A stretch of 64,000 nt of DNA from Pomphorhynchus laevis (lineage: Eukaryota > Acanthocephala > Palaeacanthocephala > Echinorhynchida > Pomphorhynchidae). A program made the translations under genes and the position numbers. The notes under the pieces are model-generated. The model made no database searches. It was given only the letters and a program-made list of their open reading frames with translations, and was not told where the DNA came from. The first letter of the stretch is position 1. Each line of letters starts with the position of its first letter. The stretch covers positions 1 through 64,000 of the forward strand of contig WNNJ02000804.1 in the NCBI GenBank assembly GCA_012934845.2, read 5' to 3'. This document shows, in pieces, positions 58,550 to 64,000 of this stretch.

Positions 58550-58979
58550 CTGTAAATTTTGAAACTTTAATGTTTAATTCTATAGGATATTATACATTCA
58601 ACTAAAGAAACCGTAATGATTTGCAACGATTAAAGTCGCAACGTTCAATAATTAAATCAAAAATCTTATTGACACGCATTGACACGAGCATGCACTTGAG
58701 ATTGTAATTTTATACGGAAAAGACTTGGAGTAAATTAATGATCGTTTAAATTGGATTTTCTAATTTTTATTACTTTAACTAGTTAGCTATATTTTAGAAA
58801 AACAAAAAACATGGCAAGTTTGGTATTAACTTCTTGTGCTATCACAAAAAGTTAAAAATATCCAAACTACTTTGTCGATTAACGACAACTGTAACTGAAA
58901 AGCTTTATATAAAGTACAAATTAGGAAGTACAAAATTACAAATTACAAATATAAAATTATTAAAATATAAATTCACTAT

Positions 58980-59340
58980 TCCCTCCTTTTCTGATCCAGC
59001 TCCAATAATTTTTTAAAATCATTCGACAGTGCCATGGAGCCACTGATTTGCGGTTTAATCGATAAGCTTAAAAAATATTGTAATTATTTTTAAGATTCTA
59101 ACAGAGGTTATCGAGATATCAAATAAAATTTCACTCATTTTTTGATCCAGCTCCAATAATTCTTTATAAATAATGGATAATTATCAACTATTTACAATCA
59201 TTTGACAGTGATATGGAACCGCTGGTCTGCAGTTATCGAGAAGATTAGAAAAATATTGTAATTATTTTTTATATTCTAAATCACCTGTATATTTCCATTA
59301 AATCAAAAACTTTGTAAGTTTTTGTCAATTATTCTTTATC
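58980..59340 (-). repeat. inverted monomers of the 176-bp satellite
   Basis: Two diverged units in reverse orientation, starting 'gatccagctccaataatt' at 58993 and 59144 (spacing 151 bp). They end at a palindrome CAATTATTCTTTATCAA, loop TCTTCG, TTGATAAAGAATTATTG, where orientation flips. Confidence 0.85.
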
Positions 59341-59356
59341 AATCTTCGTTGATAAA

Positions 59357-60330
59357 GAATTATTGGAGCTGAATCAGAAAGGGAGAGAAATTTATTTAAT
59401 ATTTCGATAATCTCTTTTAGAATCCTAAAAAGAATTACAATATTTTTTAAGCTTCTCGATAACTGTAGACCAACGGTTCCATAGCACTGTCGAATGATTG
59501 TAAATAGTTGATAATGATCCATTATTTATTAAGAATTATTGAAGCTGGATCAAAAAATGGGAAATTTTTATTTGATATTTCGCTAACCTCTGTTAGCATC
59601 TTCAGAAAATTGCAATCTTTTTCTAATCTTCTCGATAACTGTAGACCAACGGTTCCATAGCACTGTCGAATGATTGTAAATAGTTGATAATGATCCATTA
59701 TTTATAAAGAATTATTGAAGCTGGATCAAAAAATGGGAAATTTTTATTTGATATTTCGCTAACCTCTGTTAACATCTTCAGAAAATTGCAATATTTTTCT
59801 AATCTTCTCGATAACTGCAAACCAACGGTTCCATAGCACTGTCGAATGATTGTAAATAGTTGATAATGATCCATTATTTATAAAGAATTATTGAAGCTGG
59901 ATCAAAAAATGGGAAATTTTTATTTGATATTTCGCTAACCTCTGTTAACATCTTCAGAAAATTGCAATATTTTTCTAATCTTCTCGATAACTGCGAACCA
60001 ACGGTTCCATAGCACTGTCGAATGATTGTAAATAGTTGATCATGATGCATTATTTATAAAGAATTATTGGAGCTTGATTAAAAAATGGGAAATTTTTATT
60101 TGATATTTCGCTAACCTCTATTAACATCTTCAGAAAATTGCAATATTTTTCTAATCTTCTCGATAACTGTAGACTAACGGTTCCATATCACTGTCGAATG
60201 ATTGTAAATAGTTGATAATGATCCATTATTTATAAAGAATTATTGAAGCTGGATCAAAAAATGGGAAATTTTTATTTGATATTTCGCTAATCTCTGTTAA
60301 CATCTTCAGAAAATTGCAATGTTTAAATGC
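59357..60330 (+). repeat. 176-bp satellite, about 5.5 monomers
   Basis: 'gaattattg(a/g)agctggatc' starts at 59357, 59533, 59709, 59885, 60061 and 60237, exactly 176 bp apart. Monomers contain 'atttgatatttcgctaacct', 'aacatcttcagaaaattgca', 'accaacggttccatagcact' and 'gttgataatgatccattatt'. Divergence between monomers is low except for the first. Confidence 0.95.
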
Positions 60331-60535
60331 AAATTTTAAAATATATATTTGATTGTACAATGTTTTTAACAATGTTCAAAAAATGGAAACATTTTATTTG
60401 ATATTTTGCTAACCTCTGATAGCATCTTCAGAAATTTACCTAATCATCTTTATATACTTTTCTGAAGATGCTAACAGAAGTTAGCAAAATATCAAATACA
60501 ATTTTCACAATTTTTTGATCAAAAAGTCTTCTGGT
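60331..60535. repeat. right edge of the satellite with a small inversion
   Basis: 'gctaacctctgatagcatct' and 'tcagaaa' at about 60408-60437 face their reverse complement 'tttctgaagatgctaacaga' near 60460-60490, so the array ends in an inverted half-unit. Confidence 0.75.
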
Positions 60536-60856
60536 GAATATCACATATTTTTAAAAACCAAGAAGATTAATTCTTTGTTTCGATACCTACTGTCAAGATC
60601 ATCAAGCATACAAACAAGCACGTAAAAGTTCTAAAAAAATAAAAAATCAATTTTTTATCGACAAAAAATATTAAAAAATAAAAGATAGGACAGGCATTTT
60701 TTAAGAAATTAATAATCATTAATTGATAATTTCTATCAAAAAAGTCGAGGAATACATTATTTTACATTATTTTAATAAAATCAAATCAACCAAATCATAT
60801 GTTTTGCATTAGATTATACATTCATTGAGATTCATCATTTCATTTTTTAATTTGAT

Positions 60857-60902
60857 AAAAAAGAACATGGGCAAGGAACAAACCTTGCCCATGTTCTTTT
60901 TT
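60857..60902. repeat. perfect 20-bp-stem hairpin
   Basis: AAAAAAGAACATGGGCAAGG, loop AACAAA, then its exact reverse complement. The stem is GC-containing and isolated in AT-rich DNA, with part of it ('accttgcccat') repeated at 60903-60913. Confidence 0.95.
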
Positions 60903-61037
60903 ACCTTGCCCATATAACGCAAGTGATGATGTGCATCTCACTTTGGTAAAGTGCAAATTTAATGAAAATGATTTTGATTTAAAAAAGGCGAAATTGAAAG
61001 CGTCAAGTTAAATGTTAAAATAAAATTTTGAACTTAC

Positions 61038-61189
61038 AAGTTCACGTCAAATAACGGAGACATTAATTTCCAAGACCAATTTGTTAAATCCGCAGAGGAC
61101 CATCTCGAGATGCACTTGCAATCTGTTCTTGAATTATATGTTTTGCGTCGACGCAATTTATCAGACAGCATTGCGTAGGTTGGACAACA
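61038..61189 (-). CDS. candidate 5' exon of the RapGAP gene (basic, Cys-rich segment)
   Basis: Acceptor ttatag is followed by 50 open codons reading CCPTYAMLSDKLRRRKTYN and onward to MSPLFDVN, then donor TT|GTAAGTT at 61037. The two leftover bases TT plus the first G of the exon at 58549 make a Leu codon, so phase (0 in, 2 out) agrees with the next exon downstream. The product is basic (LRRRK) and Cys/Trp-containing; I do not recognise a domain. Assignment to the RapGAP gene is inference from strand, order and phase only. It could belong to another minus-strand gene. The start codon is not in this exon and was not found upstream. Confidence 0.45.
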
Positions 61190-61199
61190 CTATAAGAGA

Positions 61200-62880
61200 A
61201 ATAATATTTTTGATACTTCAGATTTTAAAAATATAAAAATAGCCGATTTTAAGGAAATGGATGCGCATTTTAATGAAATGCACATATTTTGATTGCATAT
61301 TTTATTTTAATTAAACCGGAAATTTTAAAAATAAAAATTACATATATTTTGAAAATAATAGAAAATACCAATACTACGCCATAACTGAACATCCTATTAC
61401 ATCAAAAGTGCAACAGTAAATGTTTATAACTTTGTATATATTCACATATTTGATATAAAATTCATGAAATAAGAAGTTGACAAAATAAATCCTAAATTTA
61501 ATTTAATTAAGTTCAATTTGTCGAACGCTTTCAAATTAAGTTAAATAAATTTTAAATAAAAATTGTAAATAAACTAATGCATATATGACATATGTATTAT
61601 ATCTAAAGTGTAGCATGCGAGTATAACCAAGATATATGATGAATGTAGTTGTTTCGAAAATTCATACATTCTATGAATTCTGTTTTTATACACTGTAAGT
61701 GTATAATTTTATATTAATTGATTTTTTTTGCATTTATAATTTAATATTAAGTATTCACATAGCTAGCGTGATATGTAATTACATAGCTAGCGTGAGCTGT
61801 AATATCACTTCACACTGTACTTTATCCTAAATTGTAACTAAATTGTCTACTTGGTAATCTGATTAAATAATGTATCTATTGAATATTATATTTTAAATAT
61901 TAATATTTATTAATATTATTATATTAATATTTATTAATATTGTTATATTATTTAATAGTAATATTAATATTAAATATTTAATATCAAATATTAAATATTA
62001 AATATGAAATATCACTATTAAATAGTGATGCTATTGGATTAATAGCTAAAGCCTTCTAATATAGGTTATTCTACATGTTTAATTACACTCTCATGTATAC
62101 AGATAAATATAAAGATGTATAGTTTAAATTTTAAATAAGTTTCAACAAAATTTACGATGTCAATAAATTTTAACATTATAAAACTGTATGAAAACTTTGC
62201 TAAACTTTATAATTTTGAATCGGTGTATATTAATATCGTTATAAATTTTGATTCCGATAAATGTGCTTTTCTCCCTTTTCTATGCCAACAATTTAGAAAA
62301 TGTTTAATTACCAAAATATTGTATTTTGAAATACAATATTAAAAATATTAAAAATATTTTTAAATCAACATAAAAAAGTCTTTTGCCTTAATTAAATTGT
62401 TATTAAAAGCAAACTATGAAGACAACATAAATAAAATGTATTCAATAATTCCCACTTATTACAAACACACGTTATGATACATGTTTAATAATTTTAAAGA
62501 ATTAATTTACTTGACAACAAAGAGCCGGATTTTTATAATTTTAAGATTTAGCAACATTATGTAGATTAAGTGATTTTATCGCATTAACACTAAACAAATA
62601 GACACAATGTTACTATTGCGCTTTTCAATCGAATATTTAAATTAACAGAAACCAATAGGGGACAATTTAATATTTAAAGAAAACAATCGAGGAATAAGGC
62701 CATTCTAATAGGAATGGGGGCCAAAGGTGAATGCTGTGTAAATGTAATAAATATACAGGTAGTTACTTTTGTATAAGATAATAAGATTCAATAATTAATT
62801 TTTTTAAACTAGAACATCTAAACCTTAAAACATAATCTAAAAAGTTATTACATATTGAATAATTTCTAATTAACAACATC
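61200..62880. other. AT-rich stretch, no feature seen
   Basis: Contains 'attaatattaaatattt' runs (61905-62020) and a small direct repeat 'acatagctagcgtga' near 61757 and 61781. No exon found, including the missing RapGAP 5' end. Confidence 0.5.
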
Positions 62881-62882
62881 GA

Positions 62883-63060
62883 TTGAGGAACAAAGACATT
62901 GATATCAGCAATATCGCTATTGTCGTTGTCATCATTATTCGATCTCTAGTTCAGCTGTGTATGTTGGAGAGATTTCGTCGTCATTGCTGTTCAGGGCCCA
63001 GCCAAAGTAGATATGAAGTGTTGCTACGAGCTCGCACTCTTAGTGGCAAAGTTTTCAGTA
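62883..63060 (+). CDS. unidentified coding-like segment ending in a strong splice donor
   Basis: An open frame includes a hydrophobic run (NIAIVVVIIIRSLVQLC) followed by MLERFRRHCCSGPSQSRYEV and LLRARTLSGKVFS, ending TTCA|GTAAGTTT, a near-consensus donor. The hydrophobic run plus basic Cys pair would suit a membrane-proximal segment. I do not recognise the protein. The coding claim depends on the donor and on composition unlike the AT-driven surroundings. Confidence 0.3.
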
Positions 63061-63326
63061 AGTTTTATTATTGCAATATTTCTTAAATGTTTTTGTCGAT
63101 ACTTCAATGGTGAAAGCGTCCATTAAAATTTGCCTATATAATTAAAAAACCTACAATAATGTACTTATGTTAATAGAAACAAAAACAGGAAGAAACGAAA
63201 ATTTATTAATTTCGTAACAAAAACAAGCTACGTTTAGAGCTTCAAAGAAATTGTAAGTATTCATTAAACTAACTTCGTTAAGGGGGCTGTGATTTTGCTT
63301 ATAATCTTGTCTTAACGACGTATCTG

Positions 63327-63880
63327 ATGGTGGACAATAAAGTGTTGACAGAAAGAAATCAACGGGAAGCTTTAGAACTATTTGTGGATCGGTATGTGGA
63401 AACTATGGATCGTTTTTTTTTAATGGCTGGAAGCAAAATAACCTTCTTTTTTGACATTTTCTACACTTTTCGGGTTTATATTAGTGAGGATAGAGCAAAT
63501 TTTACCGAATTATCATTTTTCCAGTTGCTTATACAGAGGTAGTTGACCATTATGATGTTTAGCTTAATTTTATTGATGATGTTGCTGAGAGTAATGACGG
63601 TTTCACAAATTATAGAAAGGAGGTACATGACTATGGAAAAGCTGAAGTTGGATTGATCGGTGATATTGTCGAAAGTGATTATTATCTTACAGATAATGAA
63701 AGAAACAATGTTCATGAAGGACGAAAACCGTGGACAAGCTGAGGTTGGTATCATCTAGGACGCTGGGAGATTTAATGACATTTTCACATAGATTGAACGA
63801 AATTATGCTCATACAGATAGCGGCTTTAATGTAAAGATTTTACATATTCACGGGGATGGTACAAGAAATGTTTATAGAAT
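63327..63880 (+). pseudogene. decayed coding-like region with ~32-residue repeats
   Basis: 63327-63542 reads NKVLTERNQREALELFVDRY then VETMDRFF. From about 63590 a ~97-bp unit repeats: DGFTNYRKEVHDYGKAEVGL with IGDIVESD, then LTDNERNNVHEG with, in another frame, GQAEVGII and DAGRFND, then IERNYAHTDSG. Shared words are AEVG(L/I)I, ERN and H. The units are in different frames and contain stops, so it is a relic if it ever coded. Family unknown. Confidence 0.4.
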
Positions 63881-64000
63881 TGTGAGATATGACTATTGAT
63901 CTTATACTTTAAAGTCTGTAAAAACATGGAATTGAAACGTGTTGGAAATTCAACAGAAAAGAAACGCATAATATTTTAATCCAGTTCCACTAAACTTCTC

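Overview
The window is very AT-rich, has GT-AG spliced exons, and carries a recognisable Rap GTPase-activating protein gene among many degraded retroelements. This points to an AT-rich invertebrate animal. I cannot name the phylum: the LINE mixture (one close to a family common in fish genomes, plus RTE, CR1/L2 and Jockey-like fragments, and a Penelope-type reverse transcriptase) occurs in several invertebrate groups.

The only host gene I can assemble with confidence lies on the minus strand. It encodes a RapGAP-domain protein of the Rap1GAP/SIPA1-like family. Ten exons between 32534 and 16113 join in phase, giving about 616 residues that include the whole GAP domain and its catalytic HIGND asparagine. 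Two further minus-strand exons at 58549-58033 and 61189-61038 are also phase-compatible and may be its N-terminal part, which would bring it to about 839 residues and make the gene over 45 kb long. No start codon was found. Nearly everything from 16 to 61 kb would then be intron, and it is full of transposon debris.

Layout. 1-5 kb: tandem and dispersed repeats, with copies of a 2.2-kb repeat that recurs at 45.3-47.5 kb. 5.5-6 kb: two long fold-back hairpins. 9.1-12.8 kb: a 2.8-kb degenerate 24-bp minisatellite whose unit keeps open frames on both strands. 14.7-19 kb: small tandem repeats and the 3' exons of the RapGAP gene. 19.5-21 kb: CR1/L2 and RTE LINE tails. 21.2-32.5 kb: RapGAP core exons interrupted by LINE, Penelope-type and SINE insertions. 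33.6-34.1 kb: perfect hairpins and a fold-back. 38.8-43.1 kb: a mosaic LINE. 44-54.6 kb: LINE tails, the second copy of the 2.2-kb repeat, two overlapping copies of one LINE family, and two Jockey-like LINE fragments. 57.6-61.2 kb: a LINE 3' end, candidate upstream exons and a 176-bp satellite with an internal inversion. 62.9-63.9 kb: unidentified coding-like pieces, including a decayed ~97-bp repeat that reads as a ~32-residue motif.

The most unusual non-coding signals are two pairs of small structured motifs. One pair (29.8 kb and 31.2 kb) carries hammerhead-like core words (CTGATGA, GAAA) with stems that differ in sequence but still pair. The other pair (26.2 kb, just 3' of the Penelope-type reverse transcriptase, and 45.2 kb) also keeps complementary stems with different sequences. 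All calls come from reading the sequence; no alignment or folding program was run.
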